Source: Rhodobacterales bacterium HKCCE3408
Lineage (GTDB): Bacteria; Pseudomonadota; Alphaproteobacteria; Rhodobacterales; Rhodobacteraceae
NCBI GenBank assembly: GCA_015689705.1
Contig: WVSN01000005.1
Location: forward strand, 183,301 to 247,300
DNA: 64,000 bases
Direction: 5' to 3'
Made by a program: the position numbers and the translations under genes. Below, piece after piece: positions 35,733 to 44,942 of this stretch. The notes below the pieces were generated by a model, which saw only the letters and a program-made list of their open reading frames with translations, did no database searches and had not been told where the DNA came from. Each line of letters opens with the position of its first letter. Position 1 is the first letter of the stretch.

Positions 35733-37751
35733 TCAGGCCGCCAGGATTGCGTCGGCCGGGTCGATGACCTCGAACGGTCGCATCATCTCGTGATCCTCGT
35801 GGCTCAGAATGTGGCAGTGCCACACATAGGGCCCGGGCTTCTCGAACTCCATGACCGCGCTGACCATCTCCCCCGGTCCGACCCAGACGGTATCCTGCCA
35901 GCCGTCGTATTCCGGGCCGAGCTCCATCGCCTCCTCGAAAACGAAGACATCGCCGGCGACGCCATCGGCATCGATCGCGGCCCAGTCGATCTCGTCGTCC
36001 GCCAGATACGTGTCGAGGAAGGCCCGGTCGACGTCGACATAGTCGATGTCCCCGTTGCCGTCACGGTCCGCCGGCACGACCGATCCGTGCATCCCGTCGG
36101 CCTCTTCGAACCAGAAGCGTTTCTTCTCGATCACCTGGTACTGCGTGAGATGAACGTGGATCGGGTGGGCATCCTCGGAGAAGTTGTACCACTCCCATAT
36201 CTCCGTCGTGCCGAGCAGCGGATCCTCCGTGACCGGATCGGCCCACATCTGCGGGCCGTAGGACACCGCGTTGCCGTCGATGTCCGTCGTGTTCTCCGCC
36301 ACGCCGAGAAGCGGATGCACCCGCCCGAACTCGTCGGCACCCTCATAGAGCCCGAGTCGTCGGACCTCGACCGCATCGGCAGGATCGAGGACCCGGAACG
36401 TGTCACCGGCAAGTTCGGTCCCCTCGTGCAGCGCCATGTTGTTGTTGGCGGGATCGTCGGGAAGGCTGACCGTGAACTGCATGATGTTGTCGACGAGCAC
36501 CGGGTCGCCCTGGTCGTCGAACGCGATCTCGTCGGCGGCCACCACGCCCCCGGCGAGATCGCCATTCTCGTCGAGGCCCTTGAACGGCTCGAAGGCCGGT
36601 CCGCTGTTCTTCAGCGTGACGGTCGTGCCCTCTTCGAGCCCGGTGAAGTCGATCACCACGTCGAGGCGCCCGCCGGGCTCGAGCACGTAGGGATCCTCGA
36701 GCACCTGCGCGTAGGGCAGGAGCCCACCATCGGTCCCGACAATGTAGACCACCGGATCGGCATCCGGATCGCTGTCTTCCAGTTCGAGGATGTAGAAGCG
36801 GGAATCCGATCCATTCAGCAGCCGGAAACGGTGGAAGCCTTCATCCACGTCATGATTGGGCCAGGCCATTCCATTGACGGTAATGATGTTTCCGAAGAAT
36901 TCCGGCGTGACGGATGCTTCACCGACGAAGTTCGGGTCGGTCGGCACCTCGACCGTGTCGGTGGTTCCCGGAAGGATATCGCCATCGAGAGCCGGGAAAT
37001 ACAACGTCCCGTCAGTGGTGAAGGCCTTGTCCTGTATCACCAGCGGGATGTCGTATTCCGATGGCGGCAGGACCGGATCAGCGTTGCCTTTCGGATCGAT
37101 CAGCTCCTGCTCAGCCTCGTCGGTCAGAAGGTAGGCACCGGCCAGGCCCGAATAGACATTCAGCCGCGTGATGCCGAGCGCGTGGTCGTGGTACCAGAGA
37201 CTCGCGGCCTGCTGGTCGTTGTCGTAGGTCTGGATCGGCCCGCTCCAGAGCGGACCCTTGTCCCTGTTGTGCTGGACGGCCCACTGGTCCGGCAGTCCGT
37301 CGCTATCGGAATCGGTCTTGCCGCCATGCAGATGGACGACGGTCGGGATGCTGCCGTCGCCATAGTCGAACCGATCCGGGTTCGCCATGTGCAGCGTGAA
37401 ATCGATCGGCAGGATATGTCCGTCGAGCGGCAGCAGGTTCTTCCAGTTGACTTGGACGGTGCTTCCGGACTCGGCGCGGATGGTAGGACCAAGGTACCCG
37501 GCCTCCTGCCCCGGAAGGGCATAACCCCATACGGTCGTGGAGAAGTTCTCGTATCCATCCGCAGTGGCTTCGCCGATTCCGAACCACGTCTCACCTTCGC
37601 GGATATCGATGGTCCACCCCCGCCGTTTCGTGGCGTCGAGTTCCGGTGGCACTGGTAGGTTGAACTGGAAGATATCGTCTTCATCTTCGATCGCGAACTG
37701 TGCGCTCAGGAAATCGAAGTGATCGGTTGTTGAATAATAGTTTACGGCCAT
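35733..37751 (-). CDS. multicopper oxidase (CotA/bilirubin-oxidase type)
   Basis: A 672-residue copper oxidase that couples oxidation of a substrate (metal ion, phenol or bilirubin-like) to reduction of O2 to water. All four copper motifs are present: HLHGG (residues 140-144), WYHDHALG (187-194), HPIHVHL, and the C-terminal HCHILSHEDHEMM with the type 1 Cys and axial Met. The protein is strongly acidic and has Asp-rich insertions (DSDPDADP, DRDGNGDIDYVDVD). No signal peptide or Tat motif is visible at MAVNYYSTTDHFDFLSAQFA, as in spore CotA. It has its own terminator and an upstream palindrome. Confidence 0.92.
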   Translation of the reverse strand: MAVNYYSTTDHFDFLSAQFAIEDEDDIFQFNLPVPPELDATKRRGWTIDIREGETWFGIGEATADGYENFSTTVWGYALPGQEAGYLGPTIRAESGSTVQVNWKNLLPLDGHILPIDFTLHMANPDRFDYGDGSIPTVVHLHGGKTDSDSDGLPDQWAVQHNRDKGPLWSGPIQTYDNDQQAASLWYHDHALGITRLNVYSGLAGAYLLTDEAEQELIDPKGNADPVLPPSEYDIPLVIQDKAFTTDGTLYFPALDGDILPGTTDTVEVPTDPNFVGEASVTPEFFGNIITVNGMAWPNHDVDEGFHRFRLLNGSDSRFYILELEDSDPDADPVVYIVGTDGGLLPYAQVLEDPYVLEPGGRLDVVIDFTGLEEGTTVTLKNSGPAFEPFKGLDENGDLAGGVVAADEIAFDDQGDPVLVDNIMQFTVSLPDDPANNNMALHEGTELAGDTFRVLDPADAVEVRRLGLYEGADEFGRVHPLLGVAENTTDIDGNAVSYGPQMWADPVTEDPLLGTTEIWEWYNFSEDAHPIHVHLTQYQVIEKKRFWFEEADGMHGSVVPADRDGNGDIDYVDVDRAFLDTYLADDEIDWAAIDADGVAGDVFVFEEAMELGPEYDGWQDTVWVGPGEMVSAVMEFEKPGPYVWHCHILSHEDHEMMRPFEVIDPADAILAA

Positions 37752-37831
37752 TGCGTCCCCCAGAGTTGGATCGGATGCGCAATACCGGCATCCGATAAAC
37801 TCGGCAGTTTACGCTTTCGAAACATTCTCGA

Positions 37832-37847
37832 ATTGACGACCGTCAAT
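37832..37847. promoter_or_regulatory. palindromic operator candidate upstream of the multicopper oxidase
   Basis: ATTGACG (37832-37838) and CGTCAAT (37841-37847) are perfect arms around AC. A second set of arms, GAAACATT and AATGTTTC, surrounds it asymmetrically. It lies about 80 bp upstream of the start codon, a normal position for a regulator site. The regulator is unknown. Confidence 0.5.
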
Positions 37848-37928
37848 GTTTCCGATCTGAAACAAATAGTTTTCGGGCCCAGCCCATGACTTGTTATGCG
37901 CGCAGCCAGGCACGAAACCCTAGTCGAG

Positions 37929-38017
37929 CGTCCGATAGGTCCGCTCAGCAGACCTTCAGGGACCGATCTGAGCGCCGCATAGCGCTCGCGGCTGCAGCGA
38001 ATGTCAGCTCCGAGCCC
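37929..38017 (+). repeat. dispersed intergenic repeat, copy 4 (long type)
   Basis: Left block CGTCCGATAGGTCCGCTCAG, then CAGACCTTCAGGGACCGATC, right block CTGCAGCGAATGTCAGCTCC then GAGCCC. The middle closely matches copy 3. Confidence 0.8.
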
Positions 38018-38155
38018 GAATCGGACCTGTGGGAACCACGCTTCAAACTTGCGCAATTCCAAAACGCTTGCACGATAATTGATCTCGTACTTAGCGTGGC
38101 GGAGATACGCCGCAGATGGCTTTTCATCTCATGGTTGTCTTAGAGGATTTCCCTG

Positions 38156-39325
38156 GTGCCGATGCGATGGGTCATACTGTTCGTGCTGTTTTTCGCCCGA
38201 ACGGTCATGGCCATCCAGTTCCAGTCTGTGGCGGCGCTGTCTCCGTTTATCATGGACAACCTCGCGATAACGCTGACGGAGATAGGGATCTTGATCGGTC
38301 TCTACTCGGGACCCGGCATCATCGTCGCAGTAGCTGGCGGTGCGGTTGCAAGCTGGTTTGGGGACAAGCGGACAGTCACCGCGAGTCTGGTGCTCATGGT
38401 CGTCGGAGCAGCGATATTCGTGACAACGACGACCCTCGCGTGGGCTGTTGCCGGTCGGATCATTTCTGCCGTCGGGGGGCTGGTTCTCAACGTTGTGATG
38501 ACAAAGATGGTGATCGACTGGTTTGCCGGGAGGAATGTTTCAACGGCACTGGCGATCTTCATAAGTTCTTGGCCCGTCGGTATCGCTCTTGGTCTGCTGA
38601 TCTTGCCGCCCCTCGCCGTCAGCGCGGATTTGCCGACAGCCTGGATCGCGCTGACGATGCTCACCGTGGCGGCCCTTCTGCTCTTTGCTTTCGTCTACAA
38701 GGTACCGCCCGGCGCGGCACCCGATACTGCCCGGATCAGCTTCTCCTCTCTCCCCTGGACGCCACTGGCATTCGCCGCAGTTCTGTGGAGCCTCTACAAT
38801 TGCGCCTTCGCGATGATCTTCAGCTTCGGCCACCTTGTTCTCGTTGAGCGCGGCATGCCCGTCATCTCGGCCAGTTCCGCGATCAGCACTTACATCGTTG
38901 CCGGCGCGATATCGGTTCCGGTCGGAGGATGGTTGGCGGATCGGACCGGACAGCCCGATCGGATCATCCTCATCAGTCTGGTTGGCGGCATGCTCGTATT
39001 TCCAGCAGTTCTGTATCTGCCAAACAGCTTCTTGCTCACGGCACTTGTACTGGGCGGCCTGCTTGCCGGGCTTGCACCCGGGCCCGTGGTCTCCATGCCC
39101 GGGCTTATCCTTGCGCCCGAGATGCGCGCCTTCGGGACCGGCGTGTTCTACTCGATCTACTATGTGCTTATGATGATCGCTCCGGCTTTGGCGGGCACCC
39201 TTGCTGATCATGTCGGCGATGTAAGCGTCGCCTTTTTTCTGGGTGCTGGCATGATGCTGCTCGCTATCTTTGCGCATTGGGCGTTTCGACAAACAGCCTC
39301 TCCGCTGCAGGTCACGGCACCATGA
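38156..39325 (+). CDS. MFS transporter
   Basis: A 389-residue inner-membrane transporter with about twelve membrane segments, of the CynX/nitrate-type or general drug-metabolite major facilitator group. The loop after helix 2 reads GGAVASWFGDKRTV, the MFS motif A region (G-x-x-x-D-R/K), and GGWLADRTGQPDRI repeats it in the second half. The start is GTG (MPMRWVIL) with GAGG about 10 bp upstream; the ATG at 38162 is an alternative. The substrate cannot be inferred: no catabolic genes are adjacent. Confidence 0.88.
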   Translation: MPMRWVILFVLFFARTVMAIQFQSVAALSPFIMDNLAITLTEIGILIGLYSGPGIIVAVAGGAVASWFGDKRTVTASLVLMVVGAAIFVTTTTLAWAVAGRIISAVGGLVLNVVMTKMVIDWFAGRNVSTALAIFISSWPVGIALGLLILPPLAVSADLPTAWIALTMLTVAALLLFAFVYKVPPGAAPDTARISFSSLPWTPLAFAAVLWSLYNCAFAMIFSFGHLVLVERGMPVISASSAISTYIVAGAISVPVGGWLADRTGQPDRIILISLVGGMLVFPAVLYLPNSFLLTALVLGGLLAGLAPGPVVSMPGLILAPEMRAFGTGVFYSIYYVLMMIAPALAGTLADHVGDVSVAFFLGAGMMLLAIFAHWAFRQTASPLQVTAP

Positions 39326-39403
39326 TCCGGCCATAGCGGCAGAATACAAATTGGAGTGGTTCAAAGGCCTGGCTCATACGATGACAGCCTGCGAGGAAAG
39401 GCT

Positions 39404-40264
39404 ATGAAGGACCTTGGTTTCACCGAGACCGAGAATGGCAGGATACTGGCCGGGATGGCCCAAAGCTGCCGCATGATTTTTTTTACCGGGCTGCCAGCGT
39501 CCGGAAAATCGTTCTTTCTCCGCGCGCTCATCTCGATCGCAGGGAATACCGGGCGCCGGGTCCATCTGATGCGCTGGGATGCGGGGCTGGCATCGTTTCA
39601 GACGGATGAAATCCTGGCACGCTACCCGGATGTCGCGGACGGAAGCCACCCGATCGTCCGAAAGGCCGCCGGATTATGGGGACGGCAGGCCGTCGCGCGG
39701 TGGCGGGACATGCATGCGGATCACGCGGACCTTCTTGTCGGTGAGGTCCCCATCGTCGGAAACAGGTTTTCCGAACTGGTGAAAGTGCTTCCCGACGAGG
39801 TCGAGGCAGCCTTGGCATCGCAGGAGACAGCGTTTGTATTTCCTGTGCCGACCAGGGAGATGCGGGCAAGGCTGGAAGCCCTACGAAGAGAGACCTTCGC
39901 GAACCCAAGGCACCCGGACGAGGCCAAAGATGCGCCTCCCGCGACCGTGGAGCTGGCCTGGAGGCTGACTTGCACGAAGTCCGCCGAACTCGGGCTGGTC
40001 CAAGCGGCGGAAGGCGAAACTACGCCCGCATATGACGCGGAATTGTACCGCCGGTTTTTCGACCATCTGCTCCGGCACCGGGACGCCCGGGCGCTGGACG
40101 TGGACATGTTCTATGCCACCAACGGATCGCCCCACAATATTACGGTTGGCGTTTCGGAAATCTTCGCCACGCCCGGAGAAGTTGCCGATGCGATCGCGGC
40201 GATCGAAGCTGCCATGGACCCCGAAGCCGCTGCACGGGAAGTCGAAAATTGGTATCTCATATGA
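39404..40264 (+). CDS. orphan P-loop NTPase/kinase-like protein
   Basis: I do not recognise this 286-residue protein beyond its nucleotide-binding site. A Walker A motif GLPASGKS is at residues 29-36 after a hydrophobic strand (RMIFFT), as in small-molecule kinases, and HADLLVGEVPIVGNRF could hold the acidic Walker B-like segment. The C-terminal 120 residues are helical and contain RRFFDHLLRHRDARALDVDM. AGGA precedes the ATG. It follows an MFS gene by 78 bp and could be its partner. Confidence 0.6.
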   Translation: MKDLGFTETENGRILAGMAQSCRMIFFTGLPASGKSFFLRALISIAGNTGRRVHLMRWDAGLASFQTDEILARYPDVADGSHPIVRKAAGLWGRQAVARWRDMHADHADLLVGEVPIVGNRFSELVKVLPDEVEAALASQETAFVFPVPTREMRARLEALRRETFANPRHPDEAKDAPPATVELAWRLTCTKSAELGLVQAAEGETTPAYDAELYRRFFDHLLRHRDARALDVDMFYATNGSPHNITVGVSEIFATPGEVADAIAAIEAAMDPEAAAREVENWYLI

Positions 40265-40565
40265 TGTGATGCCGGTGGCGGCATTGTCCGCGGAGCCGTC
40301 GTTCACGGCAGCTGAAGCGAACGTCGCCTCAGAGCCCATTCCCACGATTTCGGCGGGGCATTCGAATGTCGGCAATAGTTTCGGTCCCGATACCGAAACC
40401 GGCATTTCTGCAATCCTTGCGTGCAAGGTTGTTCGTCGACGCAGTTGATGGCCGCAGCTAGCCTTCTCGCGTCGGGAGCCAATCGAATCCCGGAACACCT
40501 TGGACTCGGCAGCAATATCCTTCCTTGCGAGGGGCGATGCCGCTCGACACGACGAAGGAGACCTC
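40265..40565. other. intergenic region with repeat copy 5
   Basis: It holds the repeat at 40276-40337 and a short imperfect palindrome, TTTCGGTCCCGATACCGAAA at 40379-40398. No gene is supported. Confidence 0.45.
40276..40337 (+). repeat. dispersed intergenic repeat, copy 5 (short type)
   Basis: Left block GGCATTGTCCGCGGAGCCGT is joined almost directly to the right block GCTGAAGCGAACGTCGCCTC then AGAGCCC. It lacks the 20-25 bp middle of the long type. Confidence 0.7.
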
Positions 40566-40985
40566 ATGCCAATCTACACCGAAATGGAAGCCGCGATGCG
40601 GTCCGACGACGCCGACCGCTATGCCGCACTGCTCGCCGACGATTTCGAGTATGTCCGCCACAAATCCAAGGACACGATCGATCGCGATGCGATGCGGGAG
40701 CTGCTGAAAAAAGTCTGGCGTCCCGGCAATCGCATCATCGAGGATCTGCGTTGCCTTTACGAGAACGACGACATCCTTGTCGTTCATACGACCTTGTCCT
40801 TCGCCAGCGGATCGCGCGAGGGCGCCATGATTGTTCATCAGAAGCGCCACGGTCGGATCGTGCGGATCGAGTCCGGTGTCTCCGACCTGTCCGGCGGGGC
40901 GGGCGCACCGACGACGCAAAAGCCGGTAAAGGCACCGGCGGCAGCATCCGCCAACAGCCCGATCCCTCACGAAACTAGCACCTGA
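40566..40985 (+). CDS. nuclear transport factor 2 (SnoaL-like) family protein
   Basis: A 139-residue protein whose first 100 residues fit the NTF2-like cone fold: YTEMEAAMRSDDADRYAALL, ADDFEYVRHKSKD, then VVHTTLSFASGSREGAMIVH. Members are isomerases, dehydratases or ligand-binding proteins. The C-terminal 30 residues are a low-complexity Ala/Pro tail. GAAGGAG lies 6 bp before the ATG. It forms a likely operon with the 95-aa protein 17 bp downstream. Confidence 0.75.
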   Translation: MPIYTEMEAAMRSDDADRYAALLADDFEYVRHKSKDTIDRDAMRELLKKVWRPGNRIIEDLRCLYENDDILVVHTTLSFASGSREGAMIVHQKRHGRIVRIESGVSDLSGGAGAPTTQKPVKAPAAASANSPIPHETST

Positions 40986-41002
40986 AACGAAAGGAAAATC
41001 TC

Positions 41003-41290
41003 ATGCCCTACGTCATTTCTCATTTCTTCCCGTCTGGGACCGCCGCGCAATACGAAGCGGCCATGACAGCGATGAACGGAGAACTCGGCCGCATACCGGA
41101 TGGCCAGATTGCGCATGTCGCGGGGCCCGTGCCGGGCGGCTTTCAGGTCATCGCGATCCAGGACTCGAAGGAAAGCTGGGATCGCTTCATGACCGAGGTC
41201 TTCGCCCCCGTCATGGGACGCGGGGTTGAAGGCAGCTTCACGGCACCGCCGACGGAGCTGGAATTCGAGGCGACCCACTTCTACCGCTGA
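41003..41290 (+). CDS. hypothetical 95-aa protein
   Basis: A small soluble protein (MPYVISHFFPSGTAAQYEAA) with an alternating pattern suggesting a ferredoxin-like dimeric alpha-beta fold, as in antibiotic-monooxygenase-like proteins: IAHVAGPVPGGFQVIAIQDS and SWDRFMTEVFAPVM are typical pieces. I do not assign a function. GAAAGGAAA precedes the start. It converges with the LysR-type gene. Confidence 0.65.
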   Translation: MPYVISHFFPSGTAAQYEAAMTAMNGELGRIPDGQIAHVAGPVPGGFQVIAIQDSKESWDRFMTEVFAPVMGRGVEGSFTAPPTELEFEATHFYR

Positions 41291-41308
41291 GGCCGAGCGC
41301 CTTAGGCA

Positions 41309-42211
41309 TCAGTTCGCACGACCGACCAGGGCTGCGCGCCGCTCGATATGGAAAGCAATCAGCAGATCGAGCACGGCGCGCAGTCGCGCCGAGCCGCGCA
41401 TCGACTGGTGATAGACGATGTTCATGTCGATCACGTCGATCGGCTCGGCGAACAGCCTGACAAGCCGATCGTCCGCGTCCCCGGCAATGCAATAGAGCAC
41501 CCCTATCCCCGAACCGCTGGCGATCCTGTGCTGGGCCATGTCGATGTTGTCCACGCGGACGCCCGATCCGCCTGGGTCTGCGAATTGTTCGACCCAGACA
41601 AAAGGCGGCATGTGCAGGAACGTTTCAGCATATCGCACAAGGGCGTGCCCGGCGATGTCCGCCGGCGTCGAAGGACGGCCCATCGCCTCGATGTAAGATT
41701 TCGCGGCGAAGACACCTGACCCGAGCCCGAACGAATGCGCGACAGCGAGGTCCATGTCGGTCGGTCGGACCGCCCGGATCGATATGTCGGCTTCACCCTT
41801 CGCAAGGTTCACCGGCACACGGCCCGACAGAAGCTCGACACCGAGGTCTGGATGCTGCGAGGCCACTGTCTGGGGAAAGTCTTCAAGATAGCGGATTGCC
41901 ACCGGGGGGCAGGCAATGCGCACGACACCTTCCAGCGAGCCACGCGCATCGCGAACCGCCGAGCGGGCCCGGTCCGCAACCGCCTCCATGGCTTCAGCGG
42001 CTGCAAAGGCCGATTTCCCCTCGCTCGTGAGAGAAAACTCCCGAGCCTCTCGCACTACGAGGGTGGCTCCGAACGCAGCCTCTGCGGCCGACAGCCTGCG
42101 GCTGACGGTAGACGGATCGACCTTGAGCAACCGCGCCGCGCCTGCGACTGAGCCGGCCCGGCCAAGCGCCAGAATTACACGGAAATCATTCCAGTCCGGC
42201 TCAGCAGGCAT
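41309..42211 (-). CDS. LysR-family transcriptional regulator
   Basis: A 300-residue regulator. The N-terminal HTH (about residues 6-65) reads VILALGRAGSVAGAARLLKV, then DPSTVSRRLSAAEAAFGATL. The substrate-binding domain occupies about 92-295. The group without a preserved second HTH tail, with VSRRLSAAE, regulates diverse catabolic genes. The LysR target is normally the divergent neighbour. Here the region upstream is 600 bp without a gene, then the alpha/beta hydrolase, so its target is not obvious. Confidence 0.88.
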   Translation of the reverse strand: MPAEPDWNDFRVILALGRAGSVAGAARLLKVDPSTVSRRLSAAEAAFGATLVVREAREFSLTSEGKSAFAAAEAMEAVADRARSAVRDARGSLEGVVRIACPPVAIRYLEDFPQTVASQHPDLGVELLSGRVPVNLAKGEADISIRAVRPTDMDLAVAHSFGLGSGVFAAKSYIEAMGRPSTPADIAGHALVRYAETFLHMPPFVWVEQFADPGGSGVRVDNIDMAQHRIASGSGIGVLYCIAGDADDRLVRLFAEPIDVIDMNIVYHQSMRGSARLRAVLDLLIAFHIERRAALVGRAN

Positions 42212-42818
42212 CGTACATCAACCCCCACAATCAGGGACATGGGCTCCACGATTTGTGTGCCATGATTGGCGTTGGGACGTCGAGCGTCTTTGCCGCGATG
42301 GCCAGGCTGGCTGCATGAGCGACCAAAGCAGGCTTTCGACCGAAACGGGCGAGAGACAGATTTGTCCGCTGAGCTGTCGTTGGACGGCGCAGCCAACGGC
42401 GTCGGTTTCGGCCCTTCGCGGACGTCGGTGCCATCCGCAGCGAAGGTCGGCTTTGAGCCCTTATCTGACATTCGTGCAATCACGGCGGAATGCTGTCCGA
42501 TGCGCCCTTGGTTCAATGCCACTATGATGGGAGTTCGGCGATCCGCGGAACTGGCGCAGGTAAGCCGAAGCCGCGCGGTAGTTCTTACTTTCGCGCTCGG
42601 GTGACAGCACCCGCGCCGCGATACAGTTGCGCAAATTGGATAGCTTCGTCCGAAAAAAAATCTCAGCATTAGCATCGGGGGGTTGCAGCGAGCGACCTGA
42701 TTTACCTCGCGGGTCGTCGATACATGCAGCAACTCTCCAATCCACTCCAGCGCGCGAAAGGGATCGACACGGTGCCGGAAAGCCCGCGATCTCTCCTTAA
42801 TTTCGAGAGGAGTTTGCG
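42212..42818. other. 607-bp intergenic region with repeat copy 6
   Basis: It has the repeat at 42361-42460. The remainder holds the upstream regions of the divergent LysR and hydrolase genes, with an A8 run at 42653-42660. No gene is supported. Confidence 0.45.
42361..42460 (+). repeat. dispersed intergenic repeat, copy 6 (long, diverged middle)
   Basis: Left block TTTGTCCGCTGAGCTGTCGT, a middle of about 40 bp unlike copies 1-4, then right block CCGCAGCGAAGGTCGGCTTT and GAGCCC. The right block is the best match to the family consensus. Confidence 0.8.
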
Positions 42819-44783
42819 GTGAATCCTGAACAGATATTTGCACTTGTTGCAGCCCTTTTGGCCGGTGAGCCGGATGCGTCGAACTTTCCGGTGGTTGCAG
42901 GTGGCGGTGCCGACCCACGCTATCCCGTCGCCGTTGCTCCTTGCCCACGCCCAGTAGCACCGGACGAGATCGAGGGCGAAACGATCATCTGTGGGACCGT
43001 GACCGTTCCGCTGAATCACTTTGAACCGGACGGCGGTCAGGATGTCGATCTGCTGTTCGCAATCTACCGCGCCACCTCTCTGGTGCCGGCGCCGGACCCC
43101 GTCGTGCACCTCCATGGCGGCCCTGGCAGCGGCATCATGCAAAGCGTTGGCCTTACCAGCTTTGCATTCGAGGAATTGCGCCGCCGACGCGACATCATCG
43201 CCTTCGACCAGCGCGGCGTGGACACCTCGGGCGGCATCGACCGCTGTTTCGAAACCGTGGCTGACAATGTGGAACCAATCCTGGAAACGTTGACAGGCGA
43301 GGAATCACCTGCGCTGTTCACAGCACTCGTCGAGGCCTGCATTGCCGAACTCGACGCCTCCGGCATCGAATACCAGTATATAAACACGGAACAGAATGCA
43401 CTCGATGTGGCCGCCGTCGTATCGGCACTGGGCTACGAGGAATACAACCTCTACGGCATATCCTACGGCACCAAGTTGGCCCTCGAAACAATGCGAACCG
43501 CGCCCGAGGGACTTCGCTCGGTGATTGTGGATTCGGTCGCCCCGCCCTCGGTGAACCTCTACGACACCCTGCTGTTGCCGATCTGGGAAGCGATCGAGAA
43601 CACCGAGGCGCAGTGCAATGCCCAGCCCGCCTGTGCCGAGGCTTACCCCGATTTCGCCGACCGCTACTGGGCCCTCGTTGAAACCATGCTGGAGACACCC
43701 GTGCAGACGGATATGGGCCCGATCAGCGGCTTCGAACTGTTCGTCATCACCAAGGACCGTAACGACTGGCATGGACCCTATCGTGGTCTCACACCGTGGC
43801 TGCCGCTGATGGTCAGCGAACTTGAAGAGGGAACCACCACGACGCTGACGGCCATCCTGCGGGGCGACCTGCCGACCGAAGAGAACGCACAATCGATCAT
43901 GGCAGGCGCGACAGGCCTCTCGGTTGCAGATACTGCGCTGGCGCGCACCGCTCTGGACGCTGCGGATCAGATGACCGTGCTGGAAAGGATGGCGCGCAAC
44001 GCAATCCGAGCGCTTGAGGCCGATCTGGCCGAAGGGCGCGCTGCCTCCGGTCTCGCCGAGGAGTTCGACCGCGAGATGGAGGCGGCCCTGGCTGCAATGC
44101 CGGATCGAGCGGAACGTGTCGACTTCGCCCGCGATTATCTCGCGCTTCGCGGCGCAGCCCCAACGCCGGGTGCCCTAATCGTTCTGGTTGCCACCCATTT
44201 CGACCGAACGACCCAGGATCGGCTGTTGCCGATGATACGGTTAATGGGACCTTCAGATATCGCGGACACGTTCGACCGCATCGGCCGCGACAACGTAGGC
44301 ATCGAACAGGTCCTTATGGGCCAGTTCGAGCAGTATCTGTTCGCGTGCCAGGAGGATATGGACTGGAATTCCAACGAGGGCACGGCAGCCGTCCACGACC
44401 AGATCGACGCGGCCCCTACGGTGGAGGCGGCGATCGCCGACCAGAACAGCAACTTTTTCTCCAATTGCGCTCTTTTCGAACCGCATCCACGGGAAGGCTT
44501 CCATGACCCGGTCACAGCCGACATCCCGACTCTGGTGATGGGCGGTGAGCTTGACGCTCAGACTGCATCGAGCTGGGTAGAGCTGACAGCCTCGACGCTG
44601 CCCAATGCGCAATCGGTCCTGTTCCCCGAAACCGGCCATGGCGCGCTTGTGTTCTCGCGCTGCGCGATCGATTTGGGCGTTGCATTCATTGAAAACCCGG
44701 GGGCGGAGCTCGACTTCTCCTGCGCAGAGGATCTGCGGCCGAGTTTCGTCCTGCCCGACGGCAGCTGGTCACACCCGGAATGA
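42819..44783 (+). CDS. alpha/beta hydrolase (TAP-like, tripeptidyl-peptidase type)
   Basis: A 654-residue hydrolase of the S33-type group with a TAP-like C-terminal domain. The oxyanion region is HLHGGPGSGIM, the nucleophile elbow GISYGTK holds the catalytic Ser, and the catalytic Asp and His lie in VMGGELDAQT and PETGHGAL near the C terminus. The GTG start follows GAGAGGAG, and a TAA 21 bp upstream in the same frame excludes a longer form. The first 16 residues are mildly hydrophobic, but I would not call a signal peptide. Several Cys suggest an extracytoplasmic protein. Confidence 0.85.
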   Translation: MNPEQIFALVAALLAGEPDASNFPVVAGGGADPRYPVAVAPCPRPVAPDEIEGETIICGTVTVPLNHFEPDGGQDVDLLFAIYRATSLVPAPDPVVHLHGGPGSGIMQSVGLTSFAFEELRRRRDIIAFDQRGVDTSGGIDRCFETVADNVEPILETLTGEESPALFTALVEACIAELDASGIEYQYINTEQNALDVAAVVSALGYEEYNLYGISYGTKLALETMRTAPEGLRSVIVDSVAPPSVNLYDTLLLPIWEAIENTEAQCNAQPACAEAYPDFADRYWALVETMLETPVQTDMGPISGFELFVITKDRNDWHGPYRGLTPWLPLMVSELEEGTTTTLTAILRGDLPTEENAQSIMAGATGLSVADTALARTALDAADQMTVLERMARNAIRALEADLAEGRAASGLAEEFDREMEAALAAMPDRAERVDFARDYLALRGAAPTPGALIVLVATHFDRTTQDRLLPMIRLMGPSDIADTFDRIGRDNVGIEQVLMGQFEQYLFACQEDMDWNSNEGTAAVHDQIDAAPTVEAAIADQNSNFFSNCALFEPHPREGFHDPVTADIPTLVMGGELDAQTASSWVELTASTLPNAQSVLFPETGHGALVFSRCAIDLGVAFIENPGAELDFSCAEDLRPSFVLPDGSWSHPE

Positions 44784-44942
44784 ACCACCCGGCGCGAACG
44801 ATCAATGGGACAGCGATGTGATACACCGTGAGGGGGTCCTTGGACCGACACGCTGATCGGCGGTAGGCTCCGGTTGCCGGCGCTCCGGCGATCGATGAGC
44901 GTGGCCGGCACTCGAACGAAGAAATTGAACGGGACAGGAACG

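Larger units (their letters stand above)
37752..38155. other. divergent intergenic region with repeat copy 4
   Basis: It separates the multicopper oxidase (minus) from the MFS transporter (plus). It holds the palindrome at 37832 and the repeat at 37929-38017. No gene is supported. Confidence 0.5.

Noticed and set aside
35456..35767. An open frame on the plus strand between the methyltransferase and the multicopper oxidase.
   Set aside because: It runs across the oxidase terminator and into the end of the oxidase gene, and it starts beside repeat copy 3; composition is not protein-like.
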